DNA from: JACKGW01 sp964586025
Lineage (GTDB): Bacteria > Planctomycetota > PLA2 > JAEUHO01
Direction: 5' to 3'
Assembly (NCBI GenBank): GCA_964586025.1
Contig: CAZPGF010000013.1
Span: forward strand, 1 to 40,151
Length of the DNA stretch: 40,151 nt
The translations under genes and the position numbers were made by a program. This document shows positions 7,740-18,557 of the stretch, one piece after another. The first letter of the stretch is position 1. Each line of letters begins with the position of its first letter. The notes under the pieces were generated by a model. It saw only the letters and a list, made by a program, of their open reading frames with translations. It did not search any database and had not been told where the DNA came from.

Positions 7740-7788
7740 GACCGGCGGTGAACGGAAAGGAGTGGCACGCCGTTGGCGAACTAGATCG
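7740..7788. repeat. Degenerate 49-bp direct repeat, copy 2
   Basis: Partner of 7621-7669. It starts three bases after the 29-bp element copy 2, so the two repeat families are interleaved. Confidence 0.7.
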
Positions 7789-7936
7789 GTTCCCGTGCCG
7801 CGGGCGCGAGAAAACGGCCTCAACGGATGCTCGTTCGACGCGACGCTCAAGTCGCGCCCGGACCGGCACGATTCCATCGAAGACGGTGTGCTGCCGGCGT
7901 GACGAATGCGCGTCGGGAGCGTACGGTTCAACGACG

Positions 7937-8956
7937 ATGACGCCCGGGCTTCGCCGCTTCGCCGTTCCCGCGTTGTCGGTCGCCGCGATGCTGATCCGGT
8001 CCGTTCCGCCCGTGGCCGCGATCGCCGCCGCAGAGGTCGGGGGACGCCTCTGGTGGTCGCTCGATCGCAGGCGCCGCAAGCGCACGCGCGAGAATCTGCG
8101 CGCCGCGTACGGCGACACACGCTCCGAACGCGAGCGCCGGCACCTCGAGCGGGCCGCGTTCGCGTCGATGCTGCGGGTCGCGGTCGAGACGGCGTGGGCG
8201 GAGCGACTCCTGGCGACCCCGCGGCAGTTCGCATCGCGAACGGTGCGGGAGGGCGACTGGGACGGGCTCCGCAAGGACGTCGAGCGTGGCCGGGGCGGCC
8301 TGCTGCTCGGCGGTCACTTCGGCAACTGGGAGTTGGGCGGTCGATCCGCGCACGTCCACGGGGTCCCCATGCTGATCGTCGCGCGGCCGTTCGATCAACT
8401 CGGCCTCGACCGTTTCGTCGCACGCCATCGCGGGGGCCATCGCGCGGTGCTCGGCCACCGCGGTCGCGCGAGCGGGCTCGTCGGCGCGTTACGGCGCGGT
8501 TCGTGGGTCGGGGCGCTGATCGACCAGAACGCCGGGCCGCAGGGCGTGTTCGTGCCCTTCTTCGGATTGCTCGCGAGCACACCGGCGGGGCCGGTGCGAG
8601 CGGCCCAACAGGCCGGCGCTCCCGTCTGGTTCGGCACGGTTCGACGCCTCGCGGCGCCGCTCCACTTCGCGTTGCGACTCGATCGAATCGACGTCGGGCC
8701 TCCCGATGCGGACCGCGACCGCCTCGCCGAGGCCGTGGCCACGATCGTCGCGCACCTCGAACGCGCGGTGCGGGAGGCGCCGGAGCAGTACAACTGGCTG
8801 CACCGCCGCTGGAAGTCGCGCCCTCCCGGCGAGGCGCCGAACCCGCGCCTCCCGGTGTACGACCATCACGCGCCGGGCGCCTCCGAGCGGCGCGAGGGAC
8901 GCGACAGGATCCACCACGTCAGCCCGGCGAGCAGCACGGCGAGTTCGATCACGTAG
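7937..8956 (+). CDS. Lysophospholipid/lipid A acyltransferase, LpxL (HtrB) family
   Basis: A 339-residue membrane-associated acyltransferase. An N-terminal hydrophobic segment (about 9-33) precedes a catalytic H-x4-E in G-G-H-F-G-N-W-E-L (H127, E132). The late family block E-Q-Y-N-W-L-H-R-R-W-K-S-R-P ends near residue 296. Family members add secondary acyl chains to lipid A or related lipids at the inner membrane. The exact acceptor is not visible, so no symbol is given. The ATG at 7937 begins the conserved N-terminus. The last 30 or so residues, rich in Ser, His and Arg, lie beyond the usual family end and are encoded antisense to the end of ccsA (91-bp overlap). Confidence 0.85.
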   Translation: MTPGLRRFAVPALSVAAMLIRSVPPVAAIAAAEVGGRLWWSLDRRRRKRTRENLRAAYGDTRSERERRHLERAAFASMLRVAVETAWAERLLATPRQFASRTVREGDWDGLRKDVERGRGGLLLGGHFGNWELGGRSAHVHGVPMLIVARPFDQLGLDRFVARHRGGHRAVLGHRGRASGLVGALRRGSWVGALIDQNAGPQGVFVPFFGLLASTPAGPVRAAQQAGAPVWFGTVRRLAAPLHFALRLDRIDVGPPDADRDRLAEAVATIVAHLERAVREAPEQYNWLHRRWKSRPPGEAPNPRLPVYDHHAPGASERREGRDRIHHVSPASSTASSIT

Positions 8957-10998
8957 TAGATCCGCAGGCGCGCCCCGACCCCGCTCGTGAAGCCGTACGA
9001 GTGGAGGCCGATCTCGAGCAGGTTGACCCCCCACCACGAGAACGCGACGATCGGCCCGGTGGCGACGGCCGCCATCGCGAGGCCGTGCCCCTTGATGTAG
9101 CCGCCCATGCGCGCGTGCAGGATCGCCGTCTCCCAGAGGCAGATCATCAGCGCGCCGTTCTCTTTCGGATCCCAACCCCAGAAGCGGCCCCAGGAGTCGT
9201 TCGCCCAGACGCCGCCGAGGATCGTTCCGACGACGGAGAACAGCAGCCCGAACGCGATGACGCCGTAGGTCATCCGGTAGAGCGTCCGATAGAAGCCCTC
9301 GTCGTTCGCGCGAAACCCGACGATGCGCCCGAGGATCGTCACGTGGCCGATCGCCGCGGCCAACAGGCCCGCCGCGTACCCGAGGGTGACGGTGGTCACG
9401 TGCGTCGACAGCCAGAAGTTCGTGTCGAGGACCGCCTGCAACTCCGGCATCGTGTCCTCGGCCTTGAACACCTCGTACCCCTGCGCCATCCAGAGGCTGC
9501 CGGCGCCGAGGACCGCCGCGAGCACGACCGCGATGCGGCGGCGATTCATCCGCTCCATCGCGAGACAAGCGATCACCGCGCACGCACCGATGAAGACGAT
9601 CGTCTCGTACAGCGTGCTCACCGGCGGGCGGCCACGGATCATGCAGCGCATCGTGATGCCGACGACGTGCGCGCAGAGGCCCACGACCAGCGCGAGGAGC
9701 GCCGCGGCGTACAGGCTCCGGGATCGTGGGGCGAGCCAGGTGAACGCCAGCAGGAGGAACGCGAGGATGTAGGCGAGCAGTCCCTTGAACAGCGGATCGA
9801 GGTCGTAGTACGCGATCTCCAATTCGACCTTGTCGATCTCGCCGCGCTGGGCCGCCGCCTTCGTCACCCCCGCCGACACGAGGCCGATGTGACGTTCGAC
9901 CGCCGCCGAGTCGCCGCGCTCCTCGACGGCGCGCGCCCAGCCGTCGAGCCAGGACGCGACTCGGTCGAAGTCGCGACGCCACGTGGCGATCACGCGCTCG
10001 TCGCGCAACTGGGTGACGAGCGCGGGGTCGTGCGCACCGCCGCGTTCGACCGGGCGGAACGCTTCCTTCGGTCCGTACCAGCGCTCGCCGTCGGCGGCGA
10101 GTTCGCCGGGCGGGAACATTCCGAAGACGTCGTCGTCCCCGGCCGCCTCGGTGAGCCGCACCCGAAGTTCGGCGAGGGCGCGGAAGGTCTCCTGCTCGGC
10201 CGCCGCCGGGCCCGCGCTCGCGGCGTCGTCGGCCGGTTTGAGCGCGAGCCACGCCTCGGGCAGTCGCCGCAACACCTCGAGCGGCGCCGCGGCGCGCGGA
10301 TCGGCGAGGCCGGCCAGGTGCGATGCGAACCCGCTCGCATCGACGCGCGCGCGGGCGAAGTCGAGGGTCGTGACGACGCGCTCGAAGAGTCGCACGTTCC
10401 GCTCGAGCCGCTGCTGCTCCCATTGCGCCGGCGTGAAGTCCTCGTTGCGGACCTTGCCGGCGATCCTCTCCCGCCTCTCGATCTCGTGCCGCATCTCGTC
10501 GACGCGGCGCGCCAGCAGCGCACGCGCGGGAGCGAGTTCGTCGTAGCTGTAGCGATCGCGCTTCTCGCGCCCCTCGATCTCGATGCCGAGATCCACGAGG
10601 ACCTGGTCCTCCTCGACGAGGAAGATCCGCTGCTCTCGTGCGCGCTCCGGAAAGAGCAGCGCGTCGAGCGCCCACGCGACCGCGGAGCGCTTGGCGTTCG
10701 CATCGACCGCCGAGTCCGGCGCCGGCAGGTGGCTGCTCTTCCCGTTCAATTGCAGCAGCGCGAAACGAGCCCAGGTCGAGAGCGGCTTGACCCGTCCCGC
10801 CTCCTGCACGGGCATCGCCCCGACGAGGTCGAGGAGGTCGTCCGACCAGGTCGGAAGCAGCGGGACGGAGGCTTCGCGCGGCTGACCGCGGGGGGCGTCG
10901 GGCGACGCGCCGACCGGACCGGGCATCGCCAGCGACGCCGCGACGAGCAGCGCGAGCGCGGCGGCCCCAAGACGGTTTCGGAGAGGGCGCGTCGTCAT
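8866..10998 (-). CDS. ccsA: Cytochrome c biogenesis protein CcsA with large extracytoplasmic N-terminal region
   Basis: A 710-residue protein with a signal-like hydrophobic segment (about 9-30), then about 360 mostly hydrophilic residues with coiled-coil-like stretches. The CcsA membrane core runs from about residue 395 to the end. The core contains the heme-handling tryptophan-rich motif W-G-R-F-W-G-W-D-P-K-E-N near 600-612 and conserved histidines in C-A-H-V-V-G, L-S-T-H-V-T-T and L-H-S-Y-G. With ResB it moves heme across the membrane and attaches it to apocytochrome c. Typical CcsA proteins are near 300-350 residues, so the N-terminal half is extra and of unknown role. The ATG at 10998 overlaps the resB stop (ATGA). 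The 3' end overlaps the convergent acyltransferase gene by 91 bp. Confidence 0.9.
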   Translation of the reverse strand: MTTRPLRNRLGAAALALLVAASLAMPGPVGASPDAPRGQPREASVPLLPTWSDDLLDLVGAMPVQEAGRVKPLSTWARFALLQLNGKSSHLPAPDSAVDANAKRSAVAWALDALLFPERAREQRIFLVEEDQVLVDLGIEIEGREKRDRYSYDELAPARALLARRVDEMRHEIERRERIAGKVRNEDFTPAQWEQQRLERNVRLFERVVTTLDFARARVDASGFASHLAGLADPRAAAPLEVLRRLPEAWLALKPADDAASAGPAAAEQETFRALAELRVRLTEAAGDDDVFGMFPPGELAADGERWYGPKEAFRPVERGGAHDPALVTQLRDERVIATWRRDFDRVASWLDGWARAVEERGDSAAVERHIGLVSAGVTKAAAQRGEIDKVELEIAYYDLDPLFKGLLAYILAFLLLAFTWLAPRSRSLYAAALLALVVGLCAHVVGITMRCMIRGRPPVSTLYETIVFIGACAVIACLAMERMNRRRIAVVLAAVLGAGSLWMAQGYEVFKAEDTMPELQAVLDTNFWLSTHVTTVTLGYAAGLLAAAIGHVTILGRIVGFRANDEGFYRTLYRMTYGVIAFGLLFSVVGTILGGVWANDSWGRFWGWDPKENGALMICLWETAILHARMGGYIKGHGLAMAAVATGPIVAFSWWGVNLLEIGLHSYGFTSGVGARLRIYYVIELAVLLAGLTWWILSRPSRRSEAPGA

Positions 10999-12278
10999 GC
11001 GGAAGCCCTTCGACGCGACTCGCTTCGCAGGTAGCGAACGAGCCGCATCAACCAATGGGTCGAAAGGCCGATGAAGAGGATCCAGCAGGCGATCTCGGGA
11101 ATCCGGTCGGCCGGATTGCGGACGACCGCGAGCACGGACAGGTAGCGCGGACCGGACGGGGTGTTCTGGATCTCGTACGACGACTGGTAGAGCGTGTGGC
11201 CGCGGTGGCGCAACGGCTCGTTCATCGTGATGTGACGCCGCTCGATCACGCTTCCTTCGATCTTCGTGATGTGACTCGAGTACTCGCGCGGCATGTTCGT
11301 GCCGGGATAGTTGCGGTGGACGAACCGGTCGAGCCGCACCTGGAACGGCAGCGCCCAGGTGCGCTTGTCGAGATCGACGTCCCAGGCGGTGTCGCCGACG
11401 GTCACGCGGAACGGGGCGAGCGCGCCCGCCCACGCGATGTGCTCGATCGGCTCGCGCCCCGGCGGTAGGAGTCGGACGACGAGCGCGGGCCGGTTGCGCT
11501 CCTTCTTCTCGGGGTGCTCGGGCAGCACCTTCAGCGCGAGGCCCCCGACGCCGGCATCGGTTCCGGGCGGAGCCCGGACGACTTCGGCGTTGGCCGTCCA
11601 CTCGCGCACCTCGATCGGGAAGGGCAGTCCGCCCCCCTCGAATCGAACGCGGTCGCGGACGGCCCGTTCGAGTTCCTCGAACGGAAGCACCGTTTGCGTC
11701 CGTGTACCGGTTCGCACCGGCGTGAGCGTGAGATCCCACTCGTAATAGGACGCGTAGGCACCCTTCGCCGATCCCGGGGTCCAGGCTCCGTTCTTGTCGC
11801 GGTCCTCGAAAGGCTCGCCCGCCGTATAGGAACCGTCGCGGTCGAGGTCCTCGAACGGCTCGGGCTCCTCGATCGCCAGATAGCCCTTCGTCGAGGTCCG
11901 GAACTCGATGAACCCGGCGATCAACAGCAGCAGGATCCCGACGTGGGTGATCAGGATCCCGGCGCGGGACCACGACTTGCGGACGCGGACGATCCCGCCG
12001 ACGAGGAGGTTCACGAACAGGATCGCGAGGAGCAGGTACGCACCGGGGATCGGGATCGGGACGCTGCCGAGGGACTCGACGACGAACAGCGACTCGAAGT
12101 AACGCTTCTGGACGTTGTAGAGGTTGTCCGTGCGCTGCGCGAGCGTGCCCAGGTAGGTCAGCACGAGCAGCAACAGCAGCACGACGACCGCGAGGCCGTA
12201 GGACGAGAACAACGCGACGATCCCGCGCCCGATGCGGCGCGGCCACCCGACCCGCGACGTCCCGGCCTCGGCGTTCAC
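10995..12278 (-). CDS. resB: ResB/Ccs1 cytochrome c biogenesis protein with an EF-hand-like insert
   Basis: A 427-residue membrane protein with transmembrane segments near 20-45, 76-98 and 105-126, a large extracytoplasmic domain (about 127-390), and a final segment near 395-417. This is the ResB/Ccs1 architecture. ResB works with CcsA to deliver reduced heme and thiols for cytochrome c assembly. Residues 144-155 form a textbook 12-residue EF-hand loop (D-x-D-x-D-G with Glu at position 12). A degenerate second loop at 159-170 has Ser at position 12. The GTG at 12278 overlaps the stop of the upstream lipoprotein gene (GTGA), and its own stop overlaps the ccsA start. Confidence 0.88.
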   Translation of the reverse strand: MNAEAGTSRVGWPRRIGRGIVALFSSYGLAVVVLLLLLVLTYLGTLAQRTDNLYNVQKRYFESLFVVESLGSVPIPIPGAYLLLAILFVNLLVGGIVRVRKSWSRAGILITHVGILLLLIAGFIEFRTSTKGYLAIEEPEPFEDLDRDGSYTAGEPFEDRDKNGAWTPGSAKGAYASYYEWDLTLTPVRTGTRTQTVLPFEELERAVRDRVRFEGGGLPFPIEVREWTANAEVVRAPPGTDAGVGGLALKVLPEHPEKKERNRPALVVRLLPPGREPIEHIAWAGALAPFRVTVGDTAWDVDLDKRTWALPFQVRLDRFVHRNYPGTNMPREYSSHITKIEGSVIERRHITMNEPLRHRGHTLYQSSYEIQNTPSGPRYLSVLAVVRNPADRIPEIACWILFIGLSTHWLMRLVRYLRSESRRRASA

Positions 12279-13444
12279 GGCGCCGCCTCGATCGATCGCG
12301 CGAAGGCGCGGATCGCGTCGAGCGCCGCGTCCACGTCGACGCGCCGGCCGACCGCCTTCACCACGACCGATCCGTCCGAGACGGCGATCCACACGACGAC
12401 GATCGACGTGTCCTCCACGGTCCGTCCGTCCCGCGTCCGAAACGCCCCGTCGAAGCGAAGGAGCGGCGACGCGCGGCCGAGGACCTCGATCCGCTCGGCG
12501 CGCTCGATCTCGCCCGCGTCGGGCGCCGGGCGGCCGACCTGGGCGGCCCAGCGCGCCACGTTCTCCTCGAAGCCGCCGCCGTCGTTGCGAAAGCGAGAGA
12601 CGGTCAGATGGACCGGCGGCGTGCCCGGCGTCGACAGGCTGGCTGCGGCGAACGGCACCTGCGGTCCGCCGATCCACCCGTCCGGCACTCGCCAACGAAG
12701 TCCGTCGCCGGACGTCGGGGCAGCCGCGGCCGACCCGTGACCGGAGGGCGGGCGCGGTTCGTCGATCGGGCGCGACTCGCCGCGACGAAGGCCGGCCGCG
12801 ACGGAGAGGAAGTCCTCGCGCAACGCCTCGACGGCGTCGGCGGGTCCGGTGAGTTTCAGCGTCAGCACCTCGCCCGGCGCCACGCGGATCAATCCGAGGA
12901 GGCGCGCCCCCTCGAGCGTGGACTGCATCGCGCGCACGGTCCCGCGCAGATCGACGAACCGAGCCTCCCCGCCGGCGAGGAGTTCGGTCGGCAGCGCGTC
13001 CGCTCCGTCCTCGTCGAGCGGACCGAGTCCGACCTGGGCACGCCATCGGTTCACGTTGTCGAGGAGCGACCCGCGTTCGGTGACCGTCAGATAGCACTCG
13101 ACATCGGGCTCGCCGTCCACGGCGAGGTTGACATCGCGGAACGGACGCGGGGGGACACGCCTCCAGCGCGGCGGCAGATCGACGACCCACGCGGGCGTGG
13201 GGCTCGCGGCGGGCGAGGACTCGGGAGGCGCGACGCGCAGGCGGACGGCTTCCGCGGGAGGCGGCGGCCCCGGAGCACGCGTGACCTCGCGCGTCGTCGC
13301 CGACCGCCCGGACACGACACGGCCCGACTCGCCGCCGCAGCCTCCGGCGACCAACAGGGCCACGGCCGCGAACGTGACCGCGACTCCCGTGCGGCCGGGG
13401 ACGCGGGGCGGGACAGGACGGCGTACGAGCGGGTTCGCGACCAC
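12275..13444 (-). CDS. Putative lipoprotein with two related modules, first gene of the ccsA-resB operon
   Basis: About 389 residues. The N-terminus has a hydrophobic stretch (about 20-33) ending in L-V-A-G-G-C-G-G, a lipobox with Cys36 as likely lipidation site. Two similar modules follow, at about 80-220 and 240-389. Each has W-R-V-P or W-R-R-V-P, a pattern like D-N-V-N-R-W-R-A-Q-V-G or E-N-V-A-R-W-A-A-Q-V-G, and an R-F-V-D-L-R-G or L-L-R-F-D-G strand. I do not recognise a catalytic motif. Coupling to resB suggests a cell-surface or periplasmic protein made with the cytochrome c maturation system, but its job is unknown. The GTG at 13444 is the best start before the signal sequence; the true start could differ. 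Confidence 0.7.
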   Translation of the reverse strand: MVANPLVRRPVPPRVPGRTGVAVTFAAVALLVAGGCGGESGRVVSGRSATTREVTRAPGPPPPAEAVRLRVAPPESSPAASPTPAWVVDLPPRWRRVPPRPFRDVNLAVDGEPDVECYLTVTERGSLLDNVNRWRAQVGLGPLDEDGADALPTELLAGGEARFVDLRGTVRAMQSTLEGARLLGLIRVAPGEVLTLKLTGPADAVEALREDFLSVAAGLRRGESRPIDEPRPPSGHGSAAAAPTSGDGLRWRVPDGWIGGPQVPFAAASLSTPGTPPVHLTVSRFRNDGGGFEENVARWAAQVGRPAPDAGEIERAERIEVLGRASPLLRFDGAFRTRDGRTVEDTSIVVVWIAVSDGSVVVKAVGRRVDVDAALDAIRAFARSIEAAP

Positions 13445-13567
13445 GCGGAACGGCGGCTCCCTCGCGAGCCCCGGAGACGCACCGGGACGCACGCGTTCGG
13501 CGCAGGATAGGACCGAATCGCGGCGCCCGATCGTCCTGTCGCATCGCTCGAACCACGGCGACCGGGA

Positions 13568-13591
13568 CGGCGAGCGGTACAACGCTCGCCG
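13568..13591. promoter_or_regulatory. 9-bp hairpin in the gcvP upstream region
   Basis: CGGCGAGCG (13568-13576) pairs with CGCTCGCCG (13583-13591) across a six-base loop, 29 bases before the gcvP start. It could be a leader structure or an operator-like palindrome in the divergent gap shared with the lipoprotein operon. I could not find glycine-riboswitch features around it. Confidence 0.35.
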
Positions 13592-13620
13592 ACGTTCCGA
13601 CCCTCCGCACGGAGTCTCCC

Positions 13621-16533
<2,913 letters not shown>

Positions 16534-16561
16534 ACGGGCGGAGCCGGCGGCCGGCCGCGCT

Positions 16562-16577
16562 CGGCGGTCAGCCGCCG
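16562..16577. terminator. Possible hairpin between gcvP and dus
   Basis: CGGCGG (16562-16567) pairs with CCGCCG (16572-16577) around a TCAG loop that contains the dus stop codon. It is preceded by a perfect 12-bp palindrome at 16547-16558. Together they are the only structure in the 34-bp convergent gap and could stop both transcripts. There is no U-run. Confidence 0.4.
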
Positions 16578-17746
16578 GAGACGCACTCCTCGGCCTCGCG
16601 ACCGGGACTCGATGCGTCGTCACGGCGCGCGAGCCAGCCGTCGGGCAGCGCGACGGTCTGCCGACCGCTCGACTTGCCGCGCCGCACGCGCATCGCCGCG
16701 ATCGGAAACGGCTCGTCGCGATCGAGACCCTCGAGCGCCGCATCGAGGTCGGCAAGCGACCGGATGCGAACGAGGCGCTCGCGCAACTCGCCGCTGCCCG
16801 GGAACGACTTCGTGTACCACGCGCCGAATCGACGCATCGACAGGATGCCACGCGCTTCGCCGAACCACGCCGCGAGCCGCCGCGCGTGGTCGCGCATCGT
16901 GTCGACGATCTCGCCGAGGTTCGGCGGGTCCCGCGCCTCACGCCCGGCGAACCGATCCGCGAGATCCCGGAACAGCCACGGCCGCCCGAGGCAGCCGCGT
17001 CCGACGATCACGCCGTCGCATCCGGTCGCTCGCATCATCCGCAGCGCGTCCTCCGCCTCCCAGATGTCGCCGTTGCCGAGCACCGGAATGCGCACGAGTG
17101 CCTTGAGCCGGCCGATCGCGTCCCATCGCGCCTCGCCGTCGTAGAGATCCGCGGCGGTCCGGGCATGCAACCCGATCGCGGCGCACCCTTCCCCCTCGGC
17201 GATGCGCCCGCTGTCCTCGAACGTGATCACGTCGTCGTTGAGCCCGATGCGGACCTTGATCGTGACCGGGACCTCGCCCGCCGCGCCGACGACCGCGCGC
17301 ACGAGGCGCTCGAGCAGGCGGGGATGGGCGGGGATCGCCGAACCGCCCCCCTTGCTGGTCACCTTCCGGACGGGGCAGCCGAAGTTCAGGTCGATGTGAT
17401 CGACGCGTCCTTCGTCGACGAGGCGGCGCGTCGCGATCCCGAGGACGGCCGGGTCGGTCCCGTACAGTTGCAGCGCCCGAGGGTGCTCGTCGGGTCCGAA
17501 CTCCGCCAGCCGCAACGTGCCGGGATGGTCCTCGACCAGCCCGCGCGCGGAGATCATCTCGCTGATGTAGTGCGCGGCCCCGAAGCGCCGACAGACCGCC
17601 CGGAACGGGTAGTTCGTCACGCCCGCCATCGGCGCGAGCACGACGGGCGGATCGATTGCGATCGCGCCGATGCGGAGCGGCGCGAACTCGCCCGCACGCG
17701 CGGGCGGGACGTCGCGATTCAGAGCGCTCGTGTACCGAGGATCCAT
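16568..17746 (-). CDS. tRNA-dihydrouridine synthase, DusB-like
   Basis: A 392-residue flavoenzyme that reduces selected uridines in tRNA to dihydrouridine. Motifs are L-A-P-M-A-G-V-T-N-Y-P-F-R near 38-49, N-F-G-C-P-V-R-K-V with catalytic Cys124, the basic S-K-G-G-G-S-A loop, H-A-R-T after about residue 210, and V-L-G-N-G-D-I-W in the FMN-phosphate region. The C-terminal helical part is present. The catalytic segment looks most like DusB, but subtype was not tested. About 40 extra hydrophilic residues at the end include R-R-G-K-S-S-G. The ATG at 17746 lies 48 bp from the divergent esterase start. Confidence 0.92.
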   Translation of the reverse strand: MDPRYTSALNRDVPPARAGEFAPLRIGAIAIDPPVVLAPMAGVTNYPFRAVCRRFGAAHYISEMISARGLVEDHPGTLRLAEFGPDEHPRALQLYGTDPAVLGIATRRLVDEGRVDHIDLNFGCPVRKVTSKGGGSAIPAHPRLLERLVRAVVGAAGEVPVTIKVRIGLNDDVITFEDSGRIAEGEGCAAIGLHARTAADLYDGEARWDAIGRLKALVRIPVLGNGDIWEAEDALRMMRATGCDGVIVGRGCLGRPWLFRDLADRFAGREARDPPNLGEIVDTMRDHARRLAAWFGEARGILSMRRFGAWYTKSFPGSGELRERLVRIRSLADLDAALEGLDRDEPFPIAAMRVRRGKSSGRQTVALPDGWLARRDDASSPGREAEECVSGG

Positions 17747-17794
17747 GCGGCCCGATCGTATCGACGTCGTGCGCCGGCGGTACCGTGCGCCGCG

Positions 17795-18478
17795 ATGAAC
17801 GACGACGCGCTGCTCCCCTGCGTGGAGATCGAGCCGCCCGGCGAGGCGGACGCGGCCGTCGTCTGGCTGCATGGCCTCGGTGCCGACGGACACGATTTCG
17901 TGCCCGTCGTCCCCCACCTCCGACTCGGACCGCGTCACGGCGTTCGGTTCGTGTTCCCGCACGCGCCGTCGATCCCCGTGACGTTGAACCTCGGGATGGT
18001 GATGCCGGCCTGGTACGACATCGGGCGACTCGATGCGATGCGTCACGACGAGGTCGGTCTGCGACGCTCCGCGGAGCGCGTGGGTCGGCTCGTCGCGCGA
18101 GAGATCGAACGCGGCATCGACTCCCGCCGCATCGTGCTCGCCGGATTCAGCCAGGGCGGTGCCGTCGCGATGCACCTCGGCCTGCGCCACGACGCGCCGC
18201 TCGCCGGCATCCTGGCGCTCTCGACCTGGATGCCGCACGGCGAGCGGCTCGCCGAGGAAGCCCACCCGGCGAACGCCCGGACGCCGATCCTGATGATCCA
18301 CGGCACGCACGATCCGATGGTGCCGATCGGCTGGGGTGAAGCGGCCCGCGATCGCCTGAAGGGACTGGACTACGACGTGACGTGGCGGACGTGGCCGATG
18401 GGGCACGAAGTCTGTCCCGAAGAGATCGTGGCGATCGGCGGCTGGCTCCGCGAGCGACTCGCGCCGCGACCCGCCTGA
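17795..18478 (+). CDS. Small carboxylesterase/phospholipase-type alpha/beta hydrolase
   Basis: A 227-residue serine hydrolase. V-V-W-L-H-G-L-G-A-D-G supplies the oxyanion-hole region. The catalytic triad is visible as S119 in A-G-F-S-Q-G-G, D173 in G-T-H-D-P-M-V-P and H204 in M-G-H-E-V. This matches the family of bacterial carboxylesterases related to acyl-protein thioesterases, which cleave short acyl esters in the cytoplasm. No signal peptide is present. The ATG at 17795 begins the conserved region. The natural substrate is unknown. The aldehyde dehydrogenase gene follows after 79 bases and may share the transcript. Confidence 0.9.
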   Translation: MNDDALLPCVEIEPPGEADAAVVWLHGLGADGHDFVPVVPHLRLGPRHGVRFVFPHAPSIPVTLNLGMVMPAWYDIGRLDAMRHDEVGLRRSAERVGRLVAREIERGIDSRRIVLAGFSQGGAVAMHLGLRHDAPLAGILALSTWMPHGERLAEEAHPANARTPILMIHGTHDPMVPIGWGEAARDRLKGLDYDVTWRTWPMGHEVCPEEIVAIGGWLRERLAPRPA

Positions 18479-18557
18479 CGGCGGGCGACGTCCCGGTCCG
18501 GACGCCCCGCGAGGCGGACTCGCGGCTACGCTCCCCGCGTTACCGGGAGGCCCGTCC

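Larger units (their letters stand above)
7374..7936. other. 563-bp divergent intergenic region rich in short repeats
   Basis: It lies between the divergent LysM and acyltransferase genes, and I see no credible gene in it. It holds at least three short repeat families listed separately: a 29-bp direct repeat (7473, 7709), a degenerate 49-bp repeat (7621, 7740) and a 31-bp element with a second copy at 36655. A third weakly matching stretch at about 7815-7850 resembles the 29-bp element. It must also contain the promoters of the two flanking genes, but no clear -10/-35 pair was identified. Confidence 0.6.

Noticed and set aside
5370..7751. 793-residue open frame on the plus strand opposite folA, thyA and the LysM gene
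   Set aside because: Antisense to three recognisable genes; no motifs.
7473..7788. CRISPR array
   Set aside because: Only two copies per repeat, unequal spacing, degenerate units and no cas genes.
8957..12246. Very long frame joining ccsA upstream through the resB region
   Set aside because: The part beyond 10998 is a different frame from resB and reads as low-complexity sequence; the ATGA overlap marks the true ccsA start.
13445..13620. Glycine riboswitch ahead of gcvP
   Set aside because: No conserved aptamer core could be recognised by eye; only a simple hairpin is present.
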